A stretch of 64,000 bases of DNA from Bos javanicus (GCF_032452875.1 NC_083877.1:48037724-48101723); one strand, 5' to 3'. Positions 1 through 10,809 are shown, counted from the stretch's first letter. Program-made: numbers and translations. Notes: generated by a model not told the origin, from the letters alone.

Positions 1-199
1 CACCCGAGGTGAGTTTGCCCCCTTGAGGATATCCAGCCACATCTGGAGACATGTTTGGTTGCCATAGCTAGTGTTGTGCTTCTGGCATCCCATGCAGAAA
101 GAACAGAGATGCTGCCGAACATCCTGCAATGCTCCCAACAGCCCCCACCACAAAGAATTATCTGGCCAAAATTAATAGGGCTGAAGTTGAAAAACCCTG
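1..199. mobile_element. MER20 hAT-Charlie relic, cut by window edge
   Basis: The tract runs through sequence resembling MER20, including wording close to 'ctggagacat' and 'acaaagaattatctggcc', and ends in 'gttgaaaaaccctg', the usual MER20 terminus. The other end lies outside the window. This is a short non-autonomous DNA transposon with no coding capacity. A second copy lies at 24375-24574 in the opposite direction. Confidence 0.8.
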
Positions 200-872
200 A
201 TATACTCTTTGGTTTGTTTGCACTTGCTCACTGAATTTTTACCACCATAATTATATATATATTTTTTCTGATTTCAGACTTGAAAACAAAAAGAAAAGGA
301 ATTACATGTCTATGTCCTCTCATTATTAGTTTCTTAATTTGTTCTGTCTATAAATCAATACAACCCTTTGATGAAACATCTCTTTTCGATCATTTATATA
401 CTTTTGCCCCCATCCTTTTCAGGCGTACTACAATGGAGTTCAGGCATTACTTAGGGTGCCACCTATAAGGACACCATTCCCTTCACAGATCAAGCGTAAC
501 TCAAGTGAAAGCACAGATAGCATCAGGATATTCCTGGCCTCTCTCCTGAGCTCCTGCACTTTCCTTCTTCTCCAGTCCTCATCCTAATTGGACTCCAAGC
601 CTCACCTGGGGGCAGGGAGCAGGTACTCCCTAACATCTGAGGGTTGTGTGTATGCCTATAGCCAGCATAGATGCTTAGGGGAGCTAAAAACCTCCCTCAG
701 GCAGTGCATTCAGACTGTATAATAATATACCAACTTAATTTATTTTCCCCAAGGAAGAAATAAATATAATATGGAAGTTTAGAGCCAGATTGTTATTAAA
801 TTATTATTTTCATTATATATCTTCTTTCAATAATTGTTATTAATGATAATTATTTAATTAACTGTTTTAGCA
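200..872. other. Unassigned AT-rich DNA
   Basis: No repeat or gene recognised. The longest open frame is about 60 codons and shows no family motif. The last 100 bases are very AT-rich, with ATT/TTA runs. Confidence 0.5.
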
Positions 873-1049
873 CAGTAATTCTCAACCACATAGTTACACA
901 TTAGAATCACCTAGGAGACTACTTAAAAATGCTTTTGAGGGGCCCACTCTGGACCAATTAAATCAGTATATCTGGCTTAGCAACAAAACAGTGGTACTCT
1001 TACAAGCTTCCCAGTGATTCCAATGTGCAGCCACGTTTAAGACCCATTG
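873..1049. mobile_element. MER5-type hAT relic
   Basis: It starts 'cagtaattctcaacc' and ends near 'gtttaagacccattg', matching the imperfect terminal inverted repeats of MER5 elements (hAT-Charlie). Between the ends are the typical 'agaatcacctaggaga' and 'gtgattccaatgtgcag' segments. It is the first of four MER5-like copies within 2 kb. Confidence 0.75.
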
Positions 1050-1549
1050 GTTTAGTGGTTACATCAGTCATCACCAATTCCTTTGAACCAAAGATCCCTC
1101 ATATTTGACTTCTCAATTTTTTTCGTATTTCTCTTAGTAATTTTCCTTTGTTTCTGTGCACAGAGATAATATCATTGGTTGCCTTTCACACAGATGAGAA
1201 TTTGGCTGGTTATTGTGTTCAGGTTAATATATATATATATATATATTTCTATTTATGGTTAGAAGTGTGTAGCATTGCCCCTTTTCTTTTTGAGTTTGTA
1301 TATTTATATGATTTTTTTCCCCTTGCCTGGGTTCTTCATGATATTTGTCCTTGAAATTCAACAATTTATAAAGCTATATATCTGAGTTGGTTTCTTTTAC
1401 TTATCCTATCTATCAGTAAGGCCCTTTGGTGATGAGGCACAAGGTTTTCTTCATCTTAGGATCATTTTTTTTCTACATTTTCTTCTATTTTTTGCTCCTC
1501 TCCTGTGTGCTTGGTCATATTCTTCTAAAATATCTATTCCACATATATT
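1050..1549. other. Unassigned T-rich DNA
   Basis: No gene or repeat family recognised apart from the (AT)n run at 1227-1246. The rest is T-rich and has no convincing open frame. Confidence 0.5.
1227..1246. repeat. (AT)10 microsatellite
   Basis: Ten perfect AT dinucleotides in unassigned T-rich sequence. Such runs are length-variable, so it could serve as a marker. No function is implied. Confidence 0.9.
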
Positions 1550-1710
1550 GTAGTGATTCCAAAACTTATTTACATATTAAATTCACTGAGGGATCTTTTA
1601 AATAGCCCAGTACTCAGGTCACACTCAGTTGAATTAAATTGAATTCTCTATGGGTGGAATACAACCACCAGGAGTATTCAAACTGTGTGCAGACAACTTT
1701 AGGAACTATA
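1550..1710. mobile_element. Degraded MER5-type relic
   Basis: It begins 'tagtgattccaaaac', passes through 'gagggatcttttaaa' and a segment resembling the MER5 centre, and ends near 'ttcaaactgtgtgcag'. Divergence is high and the ends are soft. Assignment rests on order of motifs and on the similar copies on both sides. Confidence 0.5.
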
Positions 1711-2020
1711 GATATGTTAGGTTTCCTGGATTTGTTTTCCATGCCTCTGTTTTTTCTTCTTTGTTTTCAGGTCTGTTCTCTTCTGCACCCAAGACAAGAT
1801 TCAGAGACACTCAAAGACCTGGGTCAGTCTGAATTTCTCTCTAGTTATTCCCCAGGTTGGGTAAGTTGATGGCTATCCTGTATTTGTTTAGCACAGTTCA
1901 TATCCTAACCTATCTTTTTGCTGAGTTTTGTTTCTTGTTTCTATTAATCCCTTCATCAATAGTGTGTCTTTCCAGTTCTTTCCATGGCTGCTCACATTTG
2001 GGATTTCATTTTGCTTAAAA
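1711..2020. other. Unassigned spacer between MER5 copies
   Basis: Pyrimidine-rich sequence with no recognised gene or repeat. Small open frames of 60-76 codons overlap here but start in the preceding repeat and show no motif. Confidence 0.45.
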
Positions 2021-2172
2021 AACCTTAGTTCTTAAACTTGGTTGCACATTGGAATCATATGAATTCATGTCCAGAGATTCAGATTTAATCATTTTGGTAA
2101 GCAGAGGGCATCAGAAATGTGTAATGCTCCCCAGATCATGCTAATGTACAACCAGTACTGAGAAGTGCTGCT
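2021..2172. mobile_element. MER5-type hAT relic
   Basis: The segment 'cttagttcttaaacttgg' opens the copy and 'agtactgagaagtgctg' closes it, resembling the MER5 termini. Inside, 'attggaatcatatgaat' and 'catgctaatgtacaac' correspond to the conserved sub-terminal parts. Confidence 0.7.
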
Positions 2173-2213
2173 CTAAGGACTTTTACTAGCCTATTTGTGT
2201 GTGTCTGATAATG

Positions 2214-2718
2214 ATAGTAGTTCTCAAGCTTTAGTGTGTATCAGAATCACTTAGAGGGCTTCTTCTTTTTTTTTTTTAATTTTATTTTATTTTTAAACTT
2301 TACATAATTATATTAGTTTTGCCAAATATCAAAATGAATCCGCCACAGGTATACATGTGTTCCCCATCCTGAACCCTCCTCCCTCCTTCCTCCCCATACC
2401 ATCCCTCTGGGTCATCCCAGTGCATCAGCCCCAAGCATCCAGTATCGTGCATCACACCTGGACTGGCATCTCGTTTCATACATGATATTTTACATGTTTC
2501 AATGCCATTCTCCCAAATCTTCCCACCCTCTCCCTCTCCCATAGAGTCCATAAGACTGTTCTAAACATCAGTAGAGGGCTTCTTAAAACAAAATCTGGGC
2601 ACCACCCTCTAGAGTTTCCCATGTAGTGAATCTGATGTAAGGCTCAATAATTTACATATCTAATAGATTTCCGGGTGATACAGATACTGTCTTTTGACAC
2701 CACTTTAAGAATTCACCA
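2214..2718. mobile_element. MER5-type relic split by an L1 insertion
   Basis: The left part ('tagtagttctcaagcttt', 'cagaatcacttagagg') and the right part (from 2572, 'cttaaaacaaaatctggg' to 'tttaagaattcacc') read as one MER5 copy when 2265-2584 is skipped. The interruption carries a target duplication, so the MER5 is the older element. Confidence 0.8.
2265..2571 (-). mobile_element. L1 (bovine type) 3'-end fragment, antisense
   Basis: A 5' poly-T run is followed by the reverse complement of the L1 3' UTR seen in sense at 37200-37505, including 'aatccgccacaggtatac'. Only about 290 bases of the 3' end were copied. The insertion is flanked by the exact 13-base duplication 'tagagggcttctt' at 2252-2264 and 2572-2584, the mark of target-primed reverse transcription. 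No coding sequence is included. Confidence 0.95.
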
Positions 2719-4575
2719 GATTAGGCTGAGTTCATTGGGCACCTTCCTCTTCCACCTATAATATTGGATTTCTCTAACAGGGGCACTTTTGAAATCTGAT
2801 GTGTATATTTTATATGCATGTATGTAACTAGAGTCTTGATTCTAAGACACTACAATCACTGAGACCCATCTTTTGAAGTGCTACTTGGCAAACAGTATGT
2901 ATGCTAAGATGGAAAAAGGGTAAAAAGGATGAAATGAAATATGCTTACTCAGGTAAACTCACAGGTACCTTCCCTTCACCTCCTCCCTCTACTTTACTTG
3001 CTGATATTTCCAATCGCTGTGGATGTGGAAAAAGATGGAGCTAAATTGGTTGGAAATTGGGAAAGATATTACTATGTGGGTAAAAGCATAAACTATAACA
3101 TGTATTTGTGCATATTTAGTCCTTGGAGCTGAAATGCCTTTTCTGCTCCCTTGATGCCTCTGTATATCTTAAGGTTGACAGCATCTTAAACCCTCTGCAA
3201 TCCAGAAAGGTCTTGGTCTTTTAGAAGGTCGGGGTTGCCTTGGCATGCCGACACCATTTACCGACTGTATTGCATTTTAACTTAGCAAAGGCATTTTTCA
3301 CTTCCATGCAGTTTTTCCTTTCCTATTTGTGACTACCTGTTCTAGTTTTATAAATGCAACAGCCTCTTGAAATATGTTGAGAATGTAGTTAGGAAATTTC
3401 TAAATTGTTTTTTCTTGCAGTAATTTTCATAGGAAGGGATGAGCTCTGATTTCTCAGTGTGGTTCCTCATTGTGTGAACCGCAGAAAGTTTGTGTTTCTG
3501 GTAATTGTTTTTTCTCCTTGTGCTTGTCCTTTCCAAAAGGGTTTTTTGCTTTTCTGGTACTGGGAGGGGTGAGGTGGGTCTTGTCAGATTCTGTGTGTGT
3601 GTGTGTGTATTCTACTTCAAATCTCCTAGCCAAAGGGAGAAGTTTATTTTTCCTGTCTTTTTCCTTTGCCGATGTGTACTTGTAGCAGCCTATGGGTATA
3701 GGACAGATGCCGAATCCCAAGGCTATATGTTGGGAGGCTATACCACTCAGCTGAAAATTAATGATTATCTATTACAGGCAAGAATTATTTGGGTATCACT
3801 GCACCTTTTGGCCTAGTGAGGCCCACAGTACCCAAGGCAAGTCGGGGGTCATAGAGCTATTGCATACATCATTGGAATGGCCATTGATGTTTTTATACTT
3901 GCAGAGGCAATTGTGGGAGTCACAGCCTGCTGACTGTCCCTCCACCTACCCTAATCTCCAGTCCTCATCCCTTCCAGTTAGTGGGTGTCTTCATCTTTTT
4001 CTCTAGGTCAGTTCTTCCTTCACAGTTGGGGAGGTATAAGATTAGGTAAAAGTTTTCCAACCCTGTTATGAAAAGGGTCAGAGAGTATCTCCTGCAAAGG
4101 CTAAAATATTTACAGTCTCTGTCAAAATTATTCATGTCTACTGTTTTGAGAAAGCAGCCATAAGCAATATATAAACAAATGGACATGGGTTATATTTTCA
4201 GTGAAATTTACCTGAAAAACAGCCCCCCTTAGATATCCCCTTAGGTCACCCCCTTAGGTGACCCCTTAGATAGTTGGTCTGTTTTCCAAACTGCCCACCT
4301 AAACTCTTATCAATCAACACGTCTGGTTTCTAAAGTCCTCTTGCCCCAATTTATAATTTGATACAGGATTTTTTTTTTTCATTTTATGTTTTTTTTTTTG
4401 TTATTTCAAAAATGACAATGGAGGTGAGTCACACATGCCATCAGTTTGCCATCTTTCCAGGAATCTCTAATGCCTGATTTTTTTTTATGTTCCATATCAC
4501 ATTCCACGATAAAGACCTTTAATGTTCTTTAACTCCACATTGATATTTAGTCTTGGGAAATGAATGTTGATACCC
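2719..4575. other. Unassigned DNA, largest repeat-poor block of the left arm
   Basis: No interspersed repeat recognised over about 1.85 kb. It holds a (TG)9 run at 3592-3609 and T-runs near 4370-4400. Open frames reach 103 codons (3505-3816, plus strand) but show no family motif, and overlapping frames on both strands are equally long, so I do not call a gene. Confidence 0.5.
3592..3609. repeat. (TG)9 microsatellite
   Basis: Short perfect TG run not attached to a recognisable SINE, unlike the GT runs near 13.36 and 15.11 kb. Confidence 0.85.
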
Positions 4576-4590
4576 GAAGCCTAGTTATTT

Positions 4591-4850
4591 ATTTGTATTT
4601 TTGCTGCAGTGTGTCTTCGCTGTTATGTGGGCTTTTTCTCGAGTTTTGGAGAGCGAGGACTACATTCTAGTTGCAGTGCAAGGTCTTCTCATTGCTGTGT
4701 CTTCTCTTGCTGCAGAGCACAGGCTGGATAGTTGTGACGCATGGGCTTAGTTGCCACACGACATGTGGGATCTTCCAGGATCAGGGATTGAACATGTGTC
4801 TCCTGCATTGGCAGGTGGATTCTTTACCACTGAGCCACCAGGGAAGCCCT
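4591..4850 (-). mobile_element. CHR-type tRNA-derived SINE, antisense
   Basis: It reads in reverse as a tRNA-derived head ('agggcttccctggtggctca' style, here as its complement ending 'ccaccagggaagccct') followed by the CHR body with 'gggcttagttgc' and 'catgtgggatcttcc'. Near-matching flanks 'gaagcctagttattt' (4576-4590) and 'gaagtctagttttta' (4851-4865) look like the target duplication. CHR SINEs are restricted to cetaceans, hippos and ruminants, which supports the taxonomic reading. Confidence 0.88.
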
Positions 4851-4865
4851 GAAGTCTAGTTTTTA

Positions 4866-5284
4866 ATTTTGTATAAGAATTCTCTTCTATACTTCTTTAA
4901 TAGCAAAACCAAACCAAACCAAAACAAAAACAAACAACTCTTTTCTAGGGACAATAAGCTTTTCATGAAGCTTGAATTTCTTGGCTGACTCCATGTATTA
5001 CTATTGCAAAAAGATTTCTGTGGCTAAAGAAAAACAACTTTCCTTCCAGTTTCTGTAACTTAGAAAATACCAGTACTTGTGTCTCACTCAAGGCATAGTG
5101 AAGACTCAAAAATCTCCTTCTCAAGGTCATATTTTCAATAAAATCTGAACAGATGAAGATAAGAGATGCTCCCTGGGTGGAAATTCAAGCAGTAAATATA
5201 GAATAGCTTCTCTGTTCTAGACACCATGAATGTTTCAAAGGTATAAATCCTAGTACCTGTCTTCTAGGAATGAATCATGAAATC
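4866..5284. other. Unassigned DNA with A/C-rich simple repeat
   Basis: Around 4905-4938 there is an 'accaa/aaac' simple repeat. The remainder has no recognised gene or repeat. Confidence 0.5.
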
Positions 5285-5670
5285 GATTGGTTCATTCTTT
5301 TTTTCAACACACATTGACTGAGTGCTTATTACATGTAAGGTTATGTTCTAGGCTTCCCAAACACAAAAATTAAGACATGGTCCCTATGAAGATGTTTATA
5401 GAGTGTCAAAGAAGAAAGATATGCAAACCAGCAACTGGAACAGAGAGATGAGGGCTGTAATGAAGAAGATCACAGAATATGATAAGTGAACCAAACCCTG
5501 CTGGGAGCAGGAAGAATTCAGAGCAGGCTTTTCAGGAGTCAATGAATTTGAGTTGATTGAGTTAAATGACCAGGCTTTTCCACCCAGTGGGGAGGAGTTA
5601 GCAGAATATGCACAGTCATGGAGCAGTGAAATCACAGGGTTAGCCCAGGGAACTCTATGTAGGTAGAACC
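5285..5670 (-). mobile_element. L2 LINE 3' relic, antisense
   Basis: The phrase 'tgactgagtgcttattac' followed by 'gttatgttctaggc' and a later 'atgagggctgtaatgaa' matches the reverse complement of the L2 3' UTR in order. It is strongly diverged, as expected for a repeat older than the placental radiation. Ends are approximate. Confidence 0.6.
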
Positions 5671-5769
5671 TCATAATTTCCACACTTAATGGTTATATTT
5701 AACTACTCTCAGCCAACATCAAGGGCTATGGCATGGAGTACCATGGAAACTTGCTAATATACAGTTTTG

Positions 5770-5890
5770 AATTATCTGTAGAGAGAATCTTATTTAATCC
5801 CTGTGTCTTCAGCACCTAGGACAGTGCCTAGCAATACTAGATGGGGATGTTTGTTGAAACAGTGATCCTTTAGTTATTGAATGAATACAA
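5770..5890 (+). mobile_element. L2 3'-end relic
   Basis: 'cagcacctaggacagtgcct' then 'atgtttgttgaaacag' is the typical L2 (CR1-clade LINE) 3' terminus in sense. No coding part is present. Confidence 0.65.
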
Positions 5891-6119
5891 CCAAGCTCTT
5901 AGGTGGGGGTGTAGTTACAATATTTTGTTTTTGGCCTAGAACCTCCTGTGAAAATAATGATTTGAAAACACTATTCTTTTGTTGAGGAAATAAGATGGTC
6001 CTGGAAAGGTAGCATACTGTTAATGTTGGTGATGGAAGTAAAGATGGCTAAAAGAGACTCCTCATATAGTCATCTCTATATCATTAAATATTCAAGAAGT
6101 TTTGAGTAACTTGTCTCTT

Positions 6120-6650
6120 CTTTTTCTCTCACAGCCTTTTTCCATACACATACATGTCCAGTCCATCACCAAATCCTTTGCCTCTGTCTTGAAAATAGAA
6201 TCTGAATCTAGCACTTTTCTCTACCTCCATCACAGCCCAAGCCAGCATCATCATAGAGAACATTCACTCATAGTCACTCCCTTGCTGGTCCCCCTGCTTC
6301 TTGCTGTTAATGAGCGCTAATGGTCTTTACTGCACCAGGAGCCAGACCAGCCTTCTAAATCATAAGTCAGATCATCATTATAGCTTAGAAGCCTCCAGTG
6401 GCTTCCCGTGAAATATCCTCAGCCCACTTCTCTCTGACCCCATCATCCACCACTCTCCCCTTGCTCACTGGACTCTAGCTATTGTAGGCTTCTAGTCTTT
6501 TTGCCCTACCTCAAACTCAGTACAGCCCCTCCATAAGGCTTTTGAAGCTGTTTGTGCCTTTGTCTGAACCTCCATCACTTCTCAGGTCTAATGCCACTTT
6601 GTCCAAGAAGCCATCCCTGACCCCCATGTGGGATAGTGTAAAGTAGCAAT
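6120..6650 (+). mobile_element. L2 3' region relic
   Basis: Phrases in L2 order are visible: 'aagtcagatcatcattat', 'cctccagtggcttccc', a 'tgcctttgtctgaacctcc' stretch, and 'aagaagccatccctgacc'. This is the 3' UTR side. A 72-codon open frame at 6102-6320 is incidental. Confidence 0.75.
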
Positions 6651-7009
6651 CCTGTCTTCTCCAGAGATGTTATATGTTCTTCTGTTCACTTTTTTTTTTC
6701 ATGAACTTCTATTTCTCACTAAAAGTTTCATGGGATCACTGTTTGTTTCCTAATAATGATTCTTAACCAGAAAAATAGAAAATCTGATTTTTTTAGAGTG
6801 AAACTTTGAATTTGGGAATGGCTAGGATCTCCAATGGGAGCTACTCTCTGCTCTATGTGGAAACAATAAGGAAGTAATCTGCAGAGCTGTTTCAGGAGGG
6901 GACCATGCAGTTCTTCCTCAGGGAAAGTAGGCAAAGGCTATTTGAACCTCAGAAACTGCAATTTTTAGGGAGGCAATCAATATAAGTTTTTCTTTTCCTA
7001 TGATAAATA
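6651..7009. other. Unassigned DNA
   Basis: Nothing recognised. It may include the degraded tail of the L2 to its left, but I see no terminal signature. Confidence 0.45.
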
Positions 7010-7205
7010 ATAATGGCTAACAATTGTATGTCAACAGTGTAACCTATGAAGTAAATGTTCTATCATCTCCATTTTACAGATAAAGAAATGGACTAAAGGG
7101 AGGATAGGCAACTTGCCTGAAGTCTCACTTTGAGCCATTAGCAAAGCTGGGATTTAACTGAGTCCAGCTGGCTCCATGGTCTGCCTGCTTGACCGGTTCC
7201 CTGCT
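7010..7205 (-). mobile_element. MIR SINE, antisense
   Basis: 'ctccattttacagataaaga' followed by 'ggcaacttgcctgaagtc' and 'gctgggatttaactgagtcc' is the reverse complement of MIR in the right order, including the core and tRNA-like head. Confidence 0.85.
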
Positions 7206-8199
7206 ATGCCTGGGAGGGACAAGAAACGAAGGATGTTTCTCTGATCTCTGTTCCATCACATTCCCAGACCAGATTCAATCTTAGCTGCGCTATGTATTTG
7301 TGGCACCATATTAGGAGCTTTGTATGACTTTGTTCACTGAAAATATACTCACCATTCTTTCAGGATTTATGGGAGCAGACTGTGTGAAATATAATAAAAT
7401 GCACTCATTCACCATACAAATCAGCCTTAAACAGGGCAGAAGGATTGAAGACCTCTCCCCGAATGAATGATTTTGTAGATTATTGATTTGGGCAGCAGTT
7501 TATTTAAACATTAAAACCTTGAATGAAGTAACTTAGCCTGAAGAAAAATGTGTCAAGTGCAGTCCTTGTTATAGCTAGTTTTTCAGCCTCTGAGGACTTT
7601 GTAAACTGTCCAGATGTATTTATTTTTTTTTTAATATTTTCTCAAGGAAAAAAAGAATGGATTGGGAAAGGGAGAACGGGATTTGTCTCTAGAAATTATA
7701 ATCTCTTTGAAAAGGAAACTTTTGAAAGGGTGTTTTGATTTTGTTTGCAGAAGCATTCTGTCTTTTGAGCCAGTCCTAAAACCTGACATGTTGTTATTTC
7801 AGATTCTGAAAAGTGTAAAATGTCTGTTTCCCTTCTCTATTGCCTGCATACCCTTCATCTATGTTTATTGCATTTGGTGCATGGAATTGGTATTCTCCCC
7901 AAAGGACTTAGAAGAGATGGAGCCACTAATTAACTAGAGGAACTGTGTGCCCATTTAAAACTGGTGTGTAGAAATTGATAGTTCCTGTCTATGGTGTCTC
8001 CAAAGAACAATTAAACAAACATTAATGCTAGGTAGTTGTGTATGGTTCACAGAGCTCTATTATGCATATTTCCTTTGGATGACAATACCATTAAATGTCA
8101 CTGTATTTGTCTCATGTGTGTTAATTGTGGCTCTGTGGCTAGTGTTTAACCTTTGTAACAAATGAGGCCTGTATAATAGAGATTTTAGAAAAGGTGGGC
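7206..8199. other. Unassigned, repeat-poor DNA
   Basis: About 1 kb with no recognised repeat. Two overlapping open frames (60-90 codons, plus strand, 7550-7937) carry no motif. If a conserved non-coding element exists in the left arm, this and 2719-4575 are the places with room for it; that is inference from repeat absence only. Confidence 0.5.
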
Positions 8200-8345
8200 T
8201 CTGGATTCCACTGTTTGCCATGACTATGCAGATTGGGCAAATTGCCTTCGCAATTCTCATCTATAGAATGGGAATAATAGTTTCTGGAAGGAATAAAAGA
8301 ACTAATATTTATAAATTTGTCAATGCAGCACCTCACATTTTTCTA
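8200..8345 (+). mobile_element. MIR SINE relic
   Basis: The order 'tggattccactgtttgcc', 'gattgggcaaattgcctt', 'tctatagaatgggaataata' follows the MIR core and 3' half in sense. Confidence 0.65.
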
Positions 8346-8860
8346 ACCTGCATGGTTATAAAAGGTTTTCCTAAGTTTTCAATAAATTATTATGCTAATC
8401 TTTATATGTTAGTTAATTTTCTCTAAAAGTGCATCAGTTGGAGAGAATCCCTTTCAGAATTGTCAGTGCTTCATTTCTCAGGAAATGAGATGAATGGGAA
8501 AATTAGAAAGGAGGAAAATACAAAGTTGATTAAAAACTTATGGTCAATTATCTCATGGTGATTATCATGATGCTCCAGTGAGCATGTTTAAATTAGAGGC
8601 GTTTTGTGTGTATTTTACTATCTTAATCCAGACTAGATCCTGGTTAAGGATGAAAACACAAACAAAGCAAAAGTAACTACAAATAAATGGAAGAGAATGA
8701 ATTGCCAAGTGTATGTGTAATGAGTTCTGCTCTGTTGGGAACAAGGGTTTCCAGCTATATTTTTGGACTGAGATTTCAGTGGGTGGGACTAGAAGATTGG
8801 AATAATTTGAGTAAAGTATAAAACCATCCCACATACTGATTTCTTTTTTTTGCCTGTTAG
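8346..8860. other. Unassigned DNA
   Basis: Nothing recognised. A 106-codon open frame on the minus strand (8565-8885) runs into the old L1 at its start and has no family motif. Confidence 0.45.
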
Positions 8861-8930
8861 TTTTTTCCTGAAGCATAGTTAACATATAATATTAGTTTCA
8901 TATATATAATACAGTGCTTCAATGTTTATT

Positions 8931-10183
8931 GTCTTTGTTATTCAGTCGCTAAGTCAGGTCCAACTCTTGCAGCTCCATGGACTGCAGCACACTAGGCTTC
9001 CCTGTCCTTCACCATCTCTGGGAGTTTGCTCAAATCCTTGTCCACTGAGTCAGTGATGCCATCCAACCATCTCATCCTCTTTTGCCCACTTCTCCTCCTG
9101 TCCTCAATCTTTCCCAGCATCAGGATCTTTTTCAATGAGTTGACTCTGCATCAGGTAGCCAAAGTATTGAAGTTTCAACTTCAGCAGCAGTCCTTCCAAT
9201 GAATATTCAGGGTTGATTTCCTTTAGGCTTGACTGGTTTGATCTCCTTGCTGTCCAAGGGACTCTCAAGAGTCTTCTCCAGCCCTGAAATTTGAAAGCAT
9301 CAATTTTTCAGCACTAAGCCTTCTTTATGGTCCAGCTCTCACATCCATACATGACTATGGGAAAAACCATAGCTTTAACTGTCAGCAAAGTGATGTCTTC
9401 GCTTTTTAATATGCTATCTAGGTTTGTCATAGCTTTCCTTCTAAGGAGTAAGTGTCTTTTAATTTCATGGCTGCAGTCACTGTCCGAAGTGATTTTGGAG
9501 CCAAGAAGATAAAATGCTTCCACGTTTTCCCCTTCTATTTGCCATGAAGTGATAGGACCATATGCCATGATCTTGGTTTTTTGAATGTTGAGTTTTAAGC
9601 CAGATTTTTCACTCTCCACTTTCACCTTCACCAAGAGGCTATTTAGTTCGTCTTCACTTTCTGTCATTGGAGTGGTGTCATCTGCATATCTGAGGTCGTT
9701 GACTTTTCTCCTCCCAACAATCTTGATTTCAGCTTGTGATTCATCCAACCTGGCATTTCGCATGATATACTCTGCATAGAAGTTAAATAATCAGGGTGAC
9801 AATATACAGCCTTGAAGTACTCCTTTCCATACAACCGGTCTGTTGTTCCATGTCCAGTTCTAGCTATTTCTTCTTTTCCTGCATAGAGGTTTCTTAGGAG
9901 ATAGGTAAGGTGGTCTGCTATTCCCATCTCTTTAAGAATTTTCCACAGTTTTTTTGTGAACAACAAAGTCTTTAACATAGTCAATGAAGCAGAAATAGAT
10001 GTTTTTCTGGAATTCCCTTGCCTTCTCTGTGACCCAACAAATCTTGGCAATTTGATCTCTGGTTCCCCTGCCTTTTTAAAACCCAGCTTATACATCTAGA
10101 AGTTCTCGGTTCATGTACTGTTGAAGCCTAGCGTAAAGTATTTTGAGCACAACCTTACTAGCATGTGAAAGAGTGCAATTATA
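8931..10183 (-). mobile_element. BovB (RTE LINE), 5'-truncated, antisense
   Basis: Read on the minus strand this is the 3' 1.25 kb of BovB, from within the reverse transcriptase to the 3' end. The minus-strand 3' end lies at 8931-8950, where the plus strand reads 'gtctttgttattcagtcgct'. It interrupts an older L1. It is older than the Bov-tA copies nearby, judged by its many indels. Among the copies here it is the only one with an unaltered YADD motif. Confidence 0.95.
9314..10095 (-). pseudogene. BovB reverse-transcriptase relic with intact YADD
   Basis: Two minus-strand open pieces cover the RT: 9664-10095 (finger/palm, with 'KILKEMGIADHL') and 9314-9763 (palm onward). The catalytic YADD reads at 9677-9688, residues 26-29 of the second piece. 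The two pieces are in different frames: the box normally reading 'QGCILSPCLF' is out of frame in the first piece, so at least one frameshift separates them. The downstream piece carries the 'VMYGCESWTIKKA' motif of the region after the RT. No endonuclease part remains. The relic cannot make an active protein, although the YADD residues survive. Confidence 0.85.
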
Positions 10184-10555
10184 TCAACATTTATATACAT
10201 TATGAAATTATCACTATAAGTCAAGAAAACCATCCATGACCATACAAAGTTATTGTTGATTATATTCCCTATGCTATACTTTACATCCTGTGACTTGTTT
10301 ATTTTAAACCGGAAGTTTGTACCTCTTTATTCCCTTCACCTGTTTTGCCCAACCCTCACCTCCCTTCCATCCGGCAACTACCAGTTAGTTTTCTGCCACA
10401 TGCTAATTTCTTACCCCTTATAACTGGCCCCAGTCCCTACCAGCCAGGCCTTTTGTCCCTGGATCGCCAACACAGAAGCTCTGATGTATATGTTTCCCGT
10501 TCCAGAACTTTTTCCTGAGCATGTTCCCAAAGTAGGAATATATGTCCACTACAGG

Positions 10556-10740
10556 GATTGGGGGCAGGAGGAGAAGGGGATGACAGAGGATGAGCTGGCT
10601 GGATGGCATCACCGACTCGATGGACGTGAGTCTGAGTGAACTCCGGGAGTTGGTGATGGACAGGGAGGCTTGGCGTGCTGTGATTCATGGGGTCGCAAAG
10701 AGTCAGACACGACTGAGCGGCTGAACTGAACTGAACTGAT
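10556..10740 (+). mobile_element. BovB 3'-end fragment
   Basis: About 185 bases of the BovB 3' end in sense: 'gaggatgagctggctggatg', 'gactcgatggacgtgagtct', then the terminal 'ctgaactgaactgaactgat'. It is severely 5'-truncated and quite similar to the consensus, so probably a fairly young insertion. No clear target duplication found. The 155 bases before it are unassigned. Confidence 0.9.
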
Positions 10741-10767
10741 ACCTCATCCACCTCAAGATAGGCCTTG

Positions 10768-10809
10768 AAAAATTATATTAAAAATTATAAAAATTATATT
10801 AAAAATTAT
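10768..10809. repeat. Perfect 21-bp tandem duplication, AT-only
   Basis: Positions 10768-10788 and 10789-10809 are identical 21-base units made only of A and T. It sits 30 bases past the end of a BovB tail. The following DNA to 11069 is unassigned. Confidence 0.95.

Larger units (their letters stand above)
8861..10395 (-). mobile_element. Old L1 (L1M-type) 3' UTR, antisense, split by BovB
   Basis: 8861-8930 ('gaagcatagttaacatataa', 'ttagtttcatat') and 10184-10395 ('attatgaaattatcact', 'cctgtgacttgtttatttta', 'ggaagtttgtacctcttt') form one antisense L1M 3' UTR when the BovB between them is removed. Flanks 'tcaatgtttatt' (8919-8930) and 'tcaacatttata' (from 10184) are probably the decayed target duplication. 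Confidence 0.78.

Noticed and set aside
3505..3816. 103-codon plus-strand frame
   Set aside because: Begins in T-rich DNA and reads through the TG microsatellite (Cys-Val repeats); frames on both strands overlap it.
4591..4850. tRNA-like sequence in CHR and Bov-tA elements
   Set aside because: The heads derive from tRNA but lack a complete cloverleaf and belong to SINEs, so they are not tRNA genes.
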